Positions 8,586-16,233 of a stretch of DNA of 64,000 nt are shown piece after piece (the stretch's first letter is position 1; each line of letters opens with the position of its first letter). This stretch comes from Uliginosibacterium sp. 31-16 (GTDB taxonomy: Bacteria; Pseudomonadota; Gammaproteobacteria; Burkholderiales; Rhodocyclaceae), in assembly GCF_030730865.1 (NCBI RefSeq), contig NZ_JAVALZ010000003.1:124001-188000 (forward strand). The letters run 5' to 3'. Under the pieces are notes generated by a model. The model was given only the letters and a program-made list of their open reading frames with translations, made no database searches and had not been told where the DNA came from. The translations under genes and the position numbers were made by a program.

Positions 8586-10154
8586 TCAGCGTTTTGCCAG
8601 TTTGTACTCGATGGCATCCACCAGTGCGCGCCAGGAGGCATCAATCACGTCGGTGGATACGCCGATGGTGGTCCAGGAACTGTCACGGTCGGCCGATTCG
8701 ATCAGCACACGCACCTTGGCGGCAGACGCCTGGTTGGAATCCAGCACGCGCACCTTGTAGTCGGTGAGTTTCATCTCGCGCAGCTCCGGGTAGAAGCGGT
8801 CGAGTGCCTTGCGCAGGGCCTTGTCCAGCGCGTTGACCGGGCCGTCGCCTTCGGCGGCGGTGAGCTCGTCTTCGCCGTCGACATGGATCTTGATCATCGC
8901 CGACGAGTTGTTCACCCCGTCCAGTGCGGGCTCGTTGACCATGACCCGGAATTGTTTGAGATCGAAGGAGGGTTTGAACTTGCCGAGCATCTTGCGCACC
9001 AGCAGCTCGAAACTGCTTTCGGCACTCTCGAACTGGTAGCCCTCGTGTTCAAGTTCCTTCAGGCGTTCGATGATCGTGCGGGTCTCGGGTGAGTCCTTGC
9101 CCAGCGCCGGGTCGATTTCATTGATCTTGCCGAGGATGGTGGCGCGCCCGGCGACTTCACTCATCAGGATCTTGCGTGCGTTGCCCACCGTATCCGGCGT
9201 GATGTGCTCGTAGCTCACCGGATTCTTGTTGACCGCATCGACGTGCATGCCGCCCTTGTGCGCAAAGGCGTCACCACCCACGTAGGCGGCCTTGTCGTTG
9301 TGTTCCATGTTGGCCACTTCGGAGACGAAGCGCGCCATCGGCGTGAGCGTGGCCATATTGGCCGACGGGATCACCTCGAAGCCGAGCTTGAGCTGCAGGT
9401 TCGGGATGATCGCGCACAGGTTGGCATTGCCGCAGCGCTCGCCAATGCCGTTGATGGTGCCTTGCACATGGGTGGCGCCGGCCTGCACGGCACGCACGGA
9501 ATTGGCGACCGCCAGTTCGCAGTCGTTGTGGCAGTGAATGCCGACCGATGTGCCGGGGAAGCGGGCGACCACGGTCTGGGTGATCGCGAAAATTTCGTCG
9601 GGAAAACTGCCGCCATTGGTGTCGCACAGGGCGAGGTTGTCGGCACCGCCTTCCACTGCTGCGCCAAGCGCTTGCAGGGCGTAATCCGGGTTGCTCTTGT
9701 AGCCGTCGAAGAAGTGCTCGGCGTCGAAGATCACTTCCTTGCCCTTGCCCTTCAGGAAGGCAATGGTCTCGCGGATCATGCGCAGGTTCTCATCCAGCGT
9801 GGTGCGCAGGATGGCGGTGGCGTGGTAATCCCAGGTCTTGCCGAAGATCGCCACGGCAGGGGTGCCGGCTCCCAGCAGCGAGGCCAGTTGTGTGTCTTCC
9901 GCCGGATTGGCGCCGACCTTGCAGGTGCTGCCGAAAGCGGTGATCTTCGCGTTGCGCAGATTCAGTTCGCCCAGACGGCGAAAGAACTCCAGATCCTTGG
10001 GGTTGGAGCCGGGGTTGCCAGCTTCAATATAGGCAATGCCCAGCTCGTCGAGCTTGCGCACGATCTTGAGCTTGTCTTCCACCGAGAAGGAAATCCCTTG
10101 CGCCTGACTTCCGTCGCGCAGGGTGGTGTCGTAGGCAAAAACCTTGGTATTCAT
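8586..10154 (-). CDS. cimA: (R)-citramalate synthase
   Basis: A 522-residue enzyme of the 2-isopropylmalate synthase family that condenses pyruvate with acetyl-CoA to citramalate, the threonine-independent entry to isoleucine. The TIM-barrel (about 1-290) has YDTTLRDGSQAQG near the N-terminus and the metal-binding HxH motif GIHCHND. The linker includes GGDAFAHKGGMHVDAV. The C-terminal LeuA-type allosteric domain (about 385-520) is the usual isoleucine feedback site. N-terminal IAYIEAGNPGSNPKD fits the long CimA class rather than LeuA. The ATG at 10154 starts the homology. Neighbour: yejA follows after 1 nt. A hairpin in the leader may regulate it. Homocitrate synthase is a less likely reading. 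Confidence 0.9.
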   Translation of the reverse strand: MNTKVFAYDTTLRDGSQAQGISFSVEDKLKIVRKLDELGIAYIEAGNPGSNPKDLEFFRRLGELNLRNAKITAFGSTCKVGANPAEDTQLASLLGAGTPAVAIFGKTWDYHATAILRTTLDENLRMIRETIAFLKGKGKEVIFDAEHFFDGYKSNPDYALQALGAAVEGGADNLALCDTNGGSFPDEIFAITQTVVARFPGTSVGIHCHNDCELAVANSVRAVQAGATHVQGTINGIGERCGNANLCAIIPNLQLKLGFEVIPSANMATLTPMARFVSEVANMEHNDKAAYVGGDAFAHKGGMHVDAVNKNPVSYEHITPDTVGNARKILMSEVAGRATILGKINEIDPALGKDSPETRTIIERLKELEHEGYQFESAESSFELLVRKMLGKFKPSFDLKQFRVMVNEPALDGVNNSSAMIKIHVDGEDELTAAEGDGPVNALDKALRKALDRFYPELREMKLTDYKVRVLDSNQASAAKVRVLIESADRDSSWTTIGVSTDVIDASWRALVDAIEYKLAKR

Positions 10155-10171
10155 GATCTTGAGTCGAAAAG

Positions 10172-10206
10172 TTCGGGGCTCGCCGCAGGCTGCGACGGAC
10201 CCCGAA
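10172..10206 (-). promoter_or_regulatory. Leader hairpin before cimA
   Basis: TTCGGGG (10172-10178) pairs with CCCCGAA (10200-10206), with further pairing inside. On the minus strand the hairpin is followed by CTTTT and ends 17 nt before the cimA start codon. It could be a terminator/attenuator or a structure that hides the ribosome site. I see no leader peptide rich in isoleucine codons. Confidence 0.4.
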
Positions 10207-10262
10207 ATTACCACAAAAGCCTCTGTTTCCGAAGGCAGGCGGAGCTATTGGGTTTATAGGCG

Positions 10263-10286
10263 GGAAGGGCTTTCTGACGCCCTTCC
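10263..10286 (-). terminator. Hairpin after dapA
   Basis: GGAAGGGC (10263-10270) pairs with GCCCTTCC (10279-10286) over an 8-nt loop, 31 nt after the dapA stop. It has no T-run, so termination is uncertain. A TATAAA box lies directly downstream (10254-10259 on the minus strand) and may belong to the cimA promoter. Confidence 0.4.
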
Positions 10287-10316
10287 TGAAGCCGTGCTGG
10301 CTCTTTCAGATGCCAT

Positions 10317-11192
10317 TCATAGGTCGTGCAGTGCTTCAAGTGCCGCGCAGGCTGCCTGACGACAGGCCGGCGTGGCGCGGGTCAGGGGCAGGCGCAGCCG
10401 GGCGCTGCACCGCCTCTGGCGGGCCAGGACAGCCTTGACTGGCGCCGGGTTGGGTTCGGCAAAACAGGCGCGGATCAGTGGCTGCAACCTTGCCCCAAGG
10501 TTCCGTGCCTCGTCCAGCTGCCCACTCTGCAGCAGCCGGTGGATGCGAACCCACAGATCAGGGCGCAGGTGGGCTGACGCCGCAATGGCTCCGTGCGCAC
10601 CCAGACACAGTGCGGCGAAAAACTGGCTGTCCTCGCCGATCATCACGCGCAGCGGGGTCTCGTGGATCAGGCGCATCAGGTGGTCCACGCTCGCGCCACA
10701 CACCTTGATACCGGTGATGTTCGGGTGGCGGGCCAGTGTTTGCAAGGTGTCCAGCTCGATATTTACACCGCTGCGATACGGGATGTCGTAGATCATCAGA
10801 GGCCGCTCGCTGGCCTCGGCGATCGCTTCGAAGTGTCGTCGCAACCCCTCCTGGCCGGGGCGCAGGTAAGGTGGTGCGGTGACCAGCAGGCCGGCAGGCT
10901 CCAGTCGGGCCAGCTCGCGCGCTTCCTGCACGGCGCTGCGGGTGTCGCTGTGGCAGAGGCCGGCCATCAGCGGATAGTCCGGACCGAGCTGGGCTCGCAG
11001 GGTTTCAAAAACCGCGATGCGCTCCGCCGGCGAGAGCGAGCAGCCCTCGCCGGTGGTGGCGCCGCTCACCAGACCGGTGATGCCCTGATCGGCCAGATGG
11101 CGGGCAAGCTGTGCCAGCGCAGCGTGATCGATGCGTTCGCCGGAAAACGGCGTGACGATGGGAACCCAGATACCTTGAAATGTGTGCTGCAT
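10317..11192 (-). CDS. dapA: 4-hydroxy-tetrahydrodipicolinate synthase
   Basis: A 291-residue class I aldolase-type enzyme that joins pyruvate and aspartate semialdehyde in lysine and diaminopimelate synthesis. It has the GATTGEG motif (44-50), the catalytic tyrosine in YDIPYR (Tyr135) and the Schiff-base lysine in GIKVCG (Lys163), all at the positions usual for DapA. The last 40 residues are Ala/Arg-rich but keep the LRLPLT element. Because the neighbours are not lysine genes, another member of the DapA family (for example an N-acetylneuraminate lyase-like or keto-acid aldolase) cannot be fully excluded. Confidence 0.85.
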   Translation of the reverse strand: MQHTFQGIWVPIVTPFSGERIDHAALAQLARHLADQGITGLVSGATTGEGCSLSPAERIAVFETLRAQLGPDYPLMAGLCHSDTRSAVQEARELARLEPAGLLVTAPPYLRPGQEGLRRHFEAIAEASERPLMIYDIPYRSGVNIELDTLQTLARHPNITGIKVCGASVDHLMRLIHETPLRVMIGEDSQFFAALCLGAHGAIAASAHLRPDLWVRIHRLLQSGQLDEARNLGARLQPLIRACFAEPNPAPVKAVLARQRRCSARLRLPLTRATPACRQAACAALEALHDL

Positions 11193-11521
11193 GATGACCT
11201 CGCATGAACGTTGAAAAGAAGCGTTCCGTCGATCGGGTGACCGGGCGAGGCTTGTGGGGAAAACAGCGATGGTGCATCAAGACCCGTCCGGCATCCGCCC
11301 GACGGGTTGAAACAGCCCCGTCAGTGGCGGAGTTGTTTTTTTGCTTTCAGACCGGCATGGCGTGTCTGCAGCACACAGGCGGCCAGCGCACGCGGGGAGC
11401 GGGCGGGCAGGCTGGGTGTGATGGATGCAGGCATGGGACGTTCCGGGCAGAAAGTGTGTTCATGGTGCACTGCACTTGTTCGAAGCGTCAACAGGGCCGG
11501 CTTCCGGGTAAACTCCAGGCC
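11193..11521. other. Divergent intergenic region without a recognisable gene
   Basis: A 329-bp stretch between dapA (minus) and the TonB-like gene (plus). The plus-strand frame is open but its translation looks random. A 7-bp hairpin (ACCCGTC 11282-11288 with GACGGGT 11301-11307) and a run of T at 11334-11342 follow each other loosely. Promoters for both flanking genes should lie here, but I cannot place them with confidence. Confidence 0.4.
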
Positions 11522-12181
11522 ATGCCAGAAGCGTTATCGCCCCCTGCCGAAGACTTCTCCCGCCGCGCCCGTCACGAGCGGTTGCTGGTGCTTGGCGTGT
11601 GCGTGCTGATGTCGCTGCTGTTGCACCTGATGCTGGTCTGGTTGTGGTCCGGCTATGGCGGAGCCGGGGTGAAGGTGGCGCGCCTGCGAGCGACATTCCG
11701 TTCGATGCCGGCCGCTCCCTTGCCCGAACCGTTGCCAACGCCCGTTGCTGCAAAAGAGCCGGTGCCAGAGCCTGTCCGGAGAGCCGCTTCTGACAAGGCT
11801 CTTCAGGCTGGCAGGCCGGACATCCCCTCACCGCAAGCATCTCCGGATGTATTGCCTGAAGATCAAGGCGGGGGGCGGCTCTCCGAGTATGTACCGGTGG
11901 AACTTCTGAGCGTGAAGCCGCGCTTTCTGGTTGATCTGCGAGAGTACATTCCCGCCTCGCTGGATGCCAGCGAAGCAGGCAGCATCGTGTTGCAACTCCT
12001 GATCGGTGCGGATGGCGAGGTGGACGGCGTGCAGGTCGAAAGCTCTGAACTCAGCCCGCGCGGCACCCGGCGCTTCATCCAGCGTCTGGATGCCCTGAAG
12101 CTTCAGCCGGGTCTGCACGATGGTCAGCCGGCCAAGGCGCGCTGGCGCATGGAGTTCAGTTTCAAAGCCCCGACGGAGTGA
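11522..12181 (+). CDS. TonB-like protein with C-terminal energy-transducing domain
   Basis: A 219-residue protein with a cytoplasmic N-terminus, one membrane helix (about 27-47, LLLHLMLVWLW), a Pro/Ala/Glu-rich linker and a C-terminal TonB-like domain (about 125-217). The last part contains GSIVLQLLIGADGEVDGVQVE and LKLQPG, the pattern of TonB C-terminal folds. It is shorter than classical TonB and has no exbBD beside it. It could transduce energy to an outer-membrane receptor or serve as a periplasmic scaffold. The stop is 5 nt before the S41 protease start, so the two are probably co-translated. The ATG at 11522 was chosen because the helix and family resemblance start after it. Confidence 0.7.
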   Translation: MPEALSPPAEDFSRRARHERLLVLGVCVLMSLLLHLMLVWLWSGYGGAGVKVARLRATFRSMPAAPLPEPLPTPVAAKEPVPEPVRRAASDKALQAGRPDIPSPQASPDVLPEDQGGGRLSEYVPVELLSVKPRFLVDLREYIPASLDASEAGSIVLQLLIGADGEVDGVQVESSELSPRGTRRFIQRLDALKLQPGLHDGQPAKARWRMEFSFKAPTE

Positions 12182-12186
12182 GCGGT

Positions 12187-13563
12187 ATGAAACAGGTTCT
12201 GATGGTGCTGACTCTGGTCTTCATGCTGACGGGCTGCGCCACGTTCGATCCGCACGGTGTGCTTTCGCGCCATATCGGCAATGCGGCTCCGGCCAGCGGC
12301 AAGCTCGATTCCGTCGGTCGTGCCGAGGCCTTCGACTTCGTGTGGAATACCATCAACGCCGGCTACCTTGATCCCACATTCAAGGGCGTGGACTGGAAAG
12401 CGGCGGGTGAGCGCCATCGCCCGCTGGCGCTGAATGCCGCCGATGACGCGGCGTTCTGGAAACAGCTTGACCTGCTGACGGCGGAGTTGCGCGACGCGCA
12501 TACCCGTGTGGAGTCGCCGCAGCGCTTCAAGGAAATCCGCGAACAGGCCGGCATCAGCCTCGGCGTGTTGCTGACCGAGATGGATGGGCAACTCGTCGTC
12601 GAGCGTGTGGGCTCGGCCTCTGAGGCCTGGCTGGCCGGCTTGCGCCCCGGCGCGAAAATCCTGCGCATCCAGAATGAAATGGCCATCGACTGGTGGCGGC
12701 ACACGCTGGCTGCCGCACGCGAAGGATCAACACCCTGGAACCGTCAGCGCCATGCCAACAACGAATTCAACACAGGCAAGGCGGGCGAGGCTGTCGCCAT
12801 CGAGTTCGAGCGCCCGGACGGCAGCCGCGTTTCTACAACGCTCGCGCGCAACCGCGTTTCCGGCAAACCCGGCGTGCTGGCGCTGAAGCTTTCCAGCGGC
12901 CTGGGCTATCTGCGCTTCTCGGCCTTTCATGAATCCATCCGTGGCGAAACCCTCAAGGCGCTGGAAGGCTTGCGGGATACCCGCGGCATCATCCTTGATC
13001 TGCGCGACAACGGCGGTGGCTCGACCTTCTTTGCCCGTGCGCTGGCTGAGCAATTCGTCAGTGGCAAACATGAGGTGGCCCGTGTCAGCACCCGCTCTGG
13101 CCGCCCGGTCACTCTGCTGTTCGGCATGCTGGATCTGATCAAGCCTGAATTCATCCTCGAAGGGCCTGAAAAACCGCTCAGCCAACCGCTGGTGATCCTG
13201 ATGAATCCGGCCAGTGCCAGCGCCAGCGAACTCACCGCGACCGCGCTGCAAAGCCTCGGTCGGGCGCGCATCATTGGCGATACGTCCTGTGGCTGTCTGC
13301 TGGGTTACCTCGGCTATGCCAAGGTGCCCGGCGGCGGTGCACTGGCTTTCAGTGAAATCGGTTTCGAGTTCAGGGATGGCCGGCGCATCGAAGGCATCGG
13401 CCTGATTCCGGATGAGGTTGCGCGTCCCACGCTGGCGGATCTGGCCAGCGGGCGGGACGCGTCATTCGAGGCGGCGGTGGCCTGGCTTGCGCAAAAGCAG
13501 GGCGGCTCCGAATTGACCCCGCCGGCGTCACCAGAGCCTTTGCCTACATCCCGAGATCCCTGA
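12187..13563 (+). CDS. S41 family C-terminal-processing peptidase, lipoprotein
   Basis: A 458-residue periplasmic peptidase anchored as a lipoprotein: the signal peptide ends LTGCATF. A helical N-terminal part is followed by a PDZ-like region (about 125-185, QLVVERVGSASEAWLAGLRPG) and the S41 core. The core has the strand LDLRDNGGGS and the nucleophile region NPASASASEL, where the serine of SASE acts in this family. The TSCGCLLGYL segment is Cys-rich. Such enzymes trim the C-termini of exported proteins. The ATG at 12187 follows GAGCGGT and begins the signal peptide. The 3' end overlaps the end of the convergent CheX-like gene by 20 bp. Confidence 0.85.
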   Translation: MKQVLMVLTLVFMLTGCATFDPHGVLSRHIGNAAPASGKLDSVGRAEAFDFVWNTINAGYLDPTFKGVDWKAAGERHRPLALNAADDAAFWKQLDLLTAELRDAHTRVESPQRFKEIREQAGISLGVLLTEMDGQLVVERVGSASEAWLAGLRPGAKILRIQNEMAIDWWRHTLAAAREGSTPWNRQRHANNEFNTGKAGEAVAIEFERPDGSRVSTTLARNRVSGKPGVLALKLSSGLGYLRFSAFHESIRGETLKALEGLRDTRGIILDLRDNGGGSTFFARALAEQFVSGKHEVARVSTRSGRPVTLLFGMLDLIKPEFILEGPEKPLSQPLVILMNPASASASELTATALQSLGRARIIGDTSCGCLLGYLGYAKVPGGGALAFSEIGFEFRDGRRIEGIGLIPDEVARPTLADLASGRDASFEAAVAWLAQKQGGSELTPPASPEPLPTSRDP

Positions 13564-14227
13564 GCAGATCGTCGTGATCGTTTGACTGTGTCTGCTGCGT
13601 GGCTTGTGCGGGCTTTGCGTTGGCTTGGGCAATCAGCTCGTCCGGGTCCGGAGCGTCCTGGGGTTCGAAGTCGTAGAGCTTGATGAATTCGGTCTGGTCG
13701 ATGGCCAGTTCGAGATAGAAAATGTTGTTACGGCCCGTGAAGAAGGTCGCGCGGCGGCTCTGGGGGGTGTCCAGATTGGTGTCCACCGCCAGCATCACCT
13801 GTTTGTTGATGACCAGCATCTTGGGCTGGTTCTGCGTGAGATGGGTCTGGAAGTCACGCGCCACCTTGCCGGTAAATTCGCCGACGATCTGGTTCATCAA
13901 TTCACCCATGACATTGCTGACATCATCCGAGGTGTGCGAGCTGGCCAGTTCCTCCCTCGCCATGCCCATGTTCAGCATGTAGTTCTCGTACAGTTCCATG
14001 GCAGCCTGAGCCGAGAAATTGATGACGACGAGACCTGAAAAACCTCCATCCAGCAGCACGAAACAGCCGATGTCCGGTTTCAGACTGGTCTTGGTGATGC
14101 GCTGGACCATGCCGGAGTAGTGGATCTGGCTATGTGTTGCGGCGGTCAGAACCTTGCTCACCGAATTGCACAGGATCATCAGAATGTCTTCGGTCCCGAA
14201 TACAACGGAATAATCTTTGGCGCTCAT
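13544..14227 (-). CDS. CheX-like protein (DUF3334-type)
   Basis: A 227-residue soluble protein. Residues about 100-125 contain VMGELMNQIVGEF, matching the E-x2-N-x3-G signature of the CheC/CheX phosphatase fold. The C-terminal 40 residues are Gln/Asp-rich and look disordered. I recall similar proteins annotated as DUF3334; this name is from memory. CheX-type proteins dephosphorylate CheY, so a link with the chemotaxis genes 34 kb away is possible, but nothing near it is a chemotaxis gene. The start MSAKDYSVV (ATG 14227) was chosen over an upstream open extension because the protein becomes family-like there. It overlaps the S41 gene tail-to-tail by 20 bp. Confidence 0.7.
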   Translation of the reverse strand: MSAKDYSVVFGTEDILMILCNSVSKVLTAATHSQIHYSGMVQRITKTSLKPDIGCFVLLDGGFSGLVVINFSAQAAMELYENYMLNMGMAREELASSHTSDDVSNVMGELMNQIVGEFTGKVARDFQTHLTQNQPKMLVINKQVMLAVDTNLDTPQSRRATFFTGRNNIFYLELAIDQTEFIKLYDFEPQDAPDPDELIAQANAKPAQATQQTQSNDHDDLLRDLGM

Positions 14228-14396
14228 GATTTCAGTGGTCCTGAAGTGAAAGGGAGCCTGTGCCATACGCCAGGCATGGTTCTTTATCGGCCGTGAATGC
14301 CAAGAGTTGAGCCGCCTTGCGCGGCATGGCGCAGCGCGCGCTGAACCGCCGCCTGATACGCTAGTATGGCCGTGTCCCTCCCTTTGCATCCGATCC

Positions 14397-15044
14397 ATGC
14401 CATTTCCCTTCCTCGTCCGCAGAGCATTCCCGACCGTCAGGAAATCGAGCGGGTCGGCCTGGCTGGCCGTGGGTGTGCTGGGGTGTCTGGGTCTGGGCGT
14501 GCTGCTGATCGGCTTGATCCCGGCGGTAGAGGGCAGCTTGTACTTCCATCCGGGACAAGACCCTCTGTGGCGCGGGTTGCTGGCGCAACTGGTGCATGTA
14601 AATCTGGCGCACATGGTCCTGAATCTGGTGACGCTGCTTGGCGTGGGCGGCATGGCGCTGGCTATCGGCCGGCTGTGGGGGCTGCTGGCGTGCCTGATGC
14701 TCAGTGCGTTGGCGGTCTGTTTCGGGCTGCAGGCCGAACAGCCGCCGCTGGCCTGGTACGCAGGCTTGTCTGGAGCCTTGTACGGGGCAGGGGCCTGGTT
14801 GCCGCTGGCCGTCGCTGAGCGTGCCGCGTCGCGTTCGATCCAGGCGCTGGCGGTATTGATCTGTCTGGCAATCGGCGCCAAGGCCTGGCTGAGCCTCAGC
14901 GCGGGCGGTCTGCTGGCGGGGGTGTCGGTTGCGTCCAGCTCCCATGTGTATGGTTACCTTGGCGGCCTGTGTTACGCCGTCTTCCGGGGCGTGCCTGTCA
15001 TATACCGGCGTTGGCACATGAGGGGCGATGTGACCGATCAGTGA
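14397..15044 (+). CDS. rrtA: Rhombosortase (rhomboid-family intramembrane serine protease)
   Basis: A 215-residue membrane protein with six predicted helices. It has the rhomboid features in rhombosortase form: HVNLAHMVLNL (67-77), the nucleophile in GLSGALYG (Ser125) and the partner histidine in SSHVYGYLGG (His183). Rhombosortases process proteins with a C-terminal GlyGly-CTERM tail. Neither secreted enzyme in this window carries that tail, so the substrate must be elsewhere. The ATG at 14397 was chosen because the first helix follows; the longer frame adds unlike sequence. It converges on the hydrolase gene with a 7-bp overlap. Confidence 0.85.
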   Translation: MPFPFLVRRAFPTVRKSSGSAWLAVGVLGCLGLGVLLIGLIPAVEGSLYFHPGQDPLWRGLLAQLVHVNLAHMVLNLVTLLGVGGMALAIGRLWGLLACLMLSALAVCFGLQAEQPPLAWYAGLSGALYGAGAWLPLAVAERAASRSIQALAVLICLAIGAKAWLSLSAGGLLAGVSVASSSHVYGYLGGLCYAVFRGVPVIYRRWHMRGDVTDQ

Positions 15045-15886
15045 GATTGCGCCAGTGCCGTCAGCTTTGCGCTCAAGGCTTTGGTGTAGGCCGGGAATTC
15101 ATGCACGTCGTTGTGGCTGGCTTCCGGCAGGATCAGCAATTCGGCCTCCGGGCGCAAGGCCTTGATCTGCTGGCTGTGTTTCACATTCACCAGCGGGTCG
15201 CGTGCGCCGTGGATCAGCAGGATCGGCTCGGATACCTGCGCCAGCCATTCATCGCTGCGCATCGGGTAACGCGTGGCAAATGACGGTACCCACGGGAAGT
15301 GGTCGCGGCCCAGTTGTACGAAACTGCTGTAGGCAGACACGAGAATGAGCTGCGCCGCATCGACTTCGGTGGCAAGTTTGACGGCCAGGCCGCTGCCCAG
15401 CGAGCGGCCGTAGATCACGATGGGTTTGCCGGCGTATTCGGGAGTGATGCTGTTCCAGGCAGCGCGCACGTCGGCATGCAGCTGGGCTTCGCTTTCGATC
15501 CGACCCGTGCTCTTGCCGAAACCGCGGTAGTCGATCATGAACAGATCGTAGCCTGCACGCCGGTAGAACTCGGTGCTGGGCAGCCAGATATCCAGATTGC
15601 CGGCATTGCCGTGCAGGAAGAAGATCAGGCCCTTCGCATCCGGCTGACGAAAATGCAGGGCTGACAGCGTGGCGCCGGGCACCTCGATCTGGCGTTCGAT
15701 TACATCCGGCTTGTTGAAGCGGAAATCCGCGGCGAGTTTTACCGGATAGAACAGCAAGGCCTCTTGCCGCACCAGCATTGCTGCAATTGCCGCGGCATAC
15801 AGCAGAAACAGCCCGAGCAGCACCAGCAGCGCGTTGCGCAACCAGACATGGCGGAGTTTTCCGGCGAGCTCGCTGGCGATGGTCAT
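15038..15886 (-). CDS. Membrane-anchored alpha/beta hydrolase (BEM46-like)
   Basis: A 282-residue serine hydrolase with one N-terminal membrane helix (about 18-38). The core has HGNAGN (oxyanion region), the nucleophile elbow GRSLGSG (Ser162), the acid in HGARDPLVN and the histidine in ASHNDVHEFP, in the order of the BEM46/ABHD13 group. Substrates of this group are unknown in bacteria. The ATG at 15886 precedes the membrane helix. It is a single gene. Confidence 0.85.
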   Translation of the reverse strand: MTIASELAGKLRHVWLRNALLVLLGLFLLYAAAIAAMLVRQEALLFYPVKLAADFRFNKPDVIERQIEVPGATLSALHFRQPDAKGLIFFLHGNAGNLDIWLPSTEFYRRAGYDLFMIDYRGFGKSTGRIESEAQLHADVRAAWNSITPEYAGKPIVIYGRSLGSGLAVKLATEVDAAQLILVSAYSSFVQLGRDHFPWVPSFATRYPMRSDEWLAQVSEPILLIHGARDPLVNVKHSQQIKALRPEAELLILPEASHNDVHEFPAYTKALSAKLTALAQSH

Positions 15887-15988
15887 GGCTGATTCCGGCA
15901 GGATGAAAACCGCCATGGTACGAGCATTGCTCCGGATCTGCTTCCGCTATCGGGTGCTGGCATCCGGTCCGTATTTGATGCCTGGGCG

Positions 15989-16216
15989 TTACGAGGGCTT
16001 GCGACTGCGAGCAGGCTTGCGCGGTTTGCCGATGGTGGCTGCGTCCTGATGTGCGCGTTCCAGGGTGCGCAAGCGCTCGTCATCATCGTGTTCGATGAAG
16101 AAACCGGCTTCCTGCGCATCCATCACCTGCCTGATCGCCACCTCATCGGTGGTGCCGTATTTCTCGGTGATGAGCGTGGTGACTTCGTCCAGATATTCTT
16201 CGTAGCTCATGGGCAT
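15989..16216 (-). CDS. Small conserved-looking protein behind dbpA
   Basis: A 75-residue protein, acidic in the middle (EHDDDERL) with a basic tail rich in Arg, Lys and Pro. I do not recognise a family. The ATG at 16216 was chosen because GGAGA lies about 11 nt upstream; a TTG at 16237 overlapping the dbpA stop would add MIPEINP. It lies 17 nt after dbpA on the same strand and is probably co-transcribed. The coding frame is supported by position and codon use only. Confidence 0.6.
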   Translation of the reverse strand: MPMSYEEYLDEVTTLITEKYGTTDEVAIRQVMDAQEAGFFIEHDDDERLRTLERAHQDAATIGKPRKPARSRKPS

Positions 16217-16233
16217 GGGATTGATCTCCGGAA

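Noticed and set aside
6737-8767. Plus-strand open frame of 676 codons opposite yejA
   Set aside because: Antisense to yejA, whose protein matches a known family with a signal peptide.
11204-11521. Upstream part of the TonB-like reading frame
   Set aside because: Translation has no family features and runs through likely promoter and repeat sequence; the membrane helix follows the ATG at 11522.
13544-13563. Apparent overlap of S41 protease and CheX-like genes as a frameshift
   Set aside because: Both frames are intact to their own stops; the genes simply converge and overlap at their ends.
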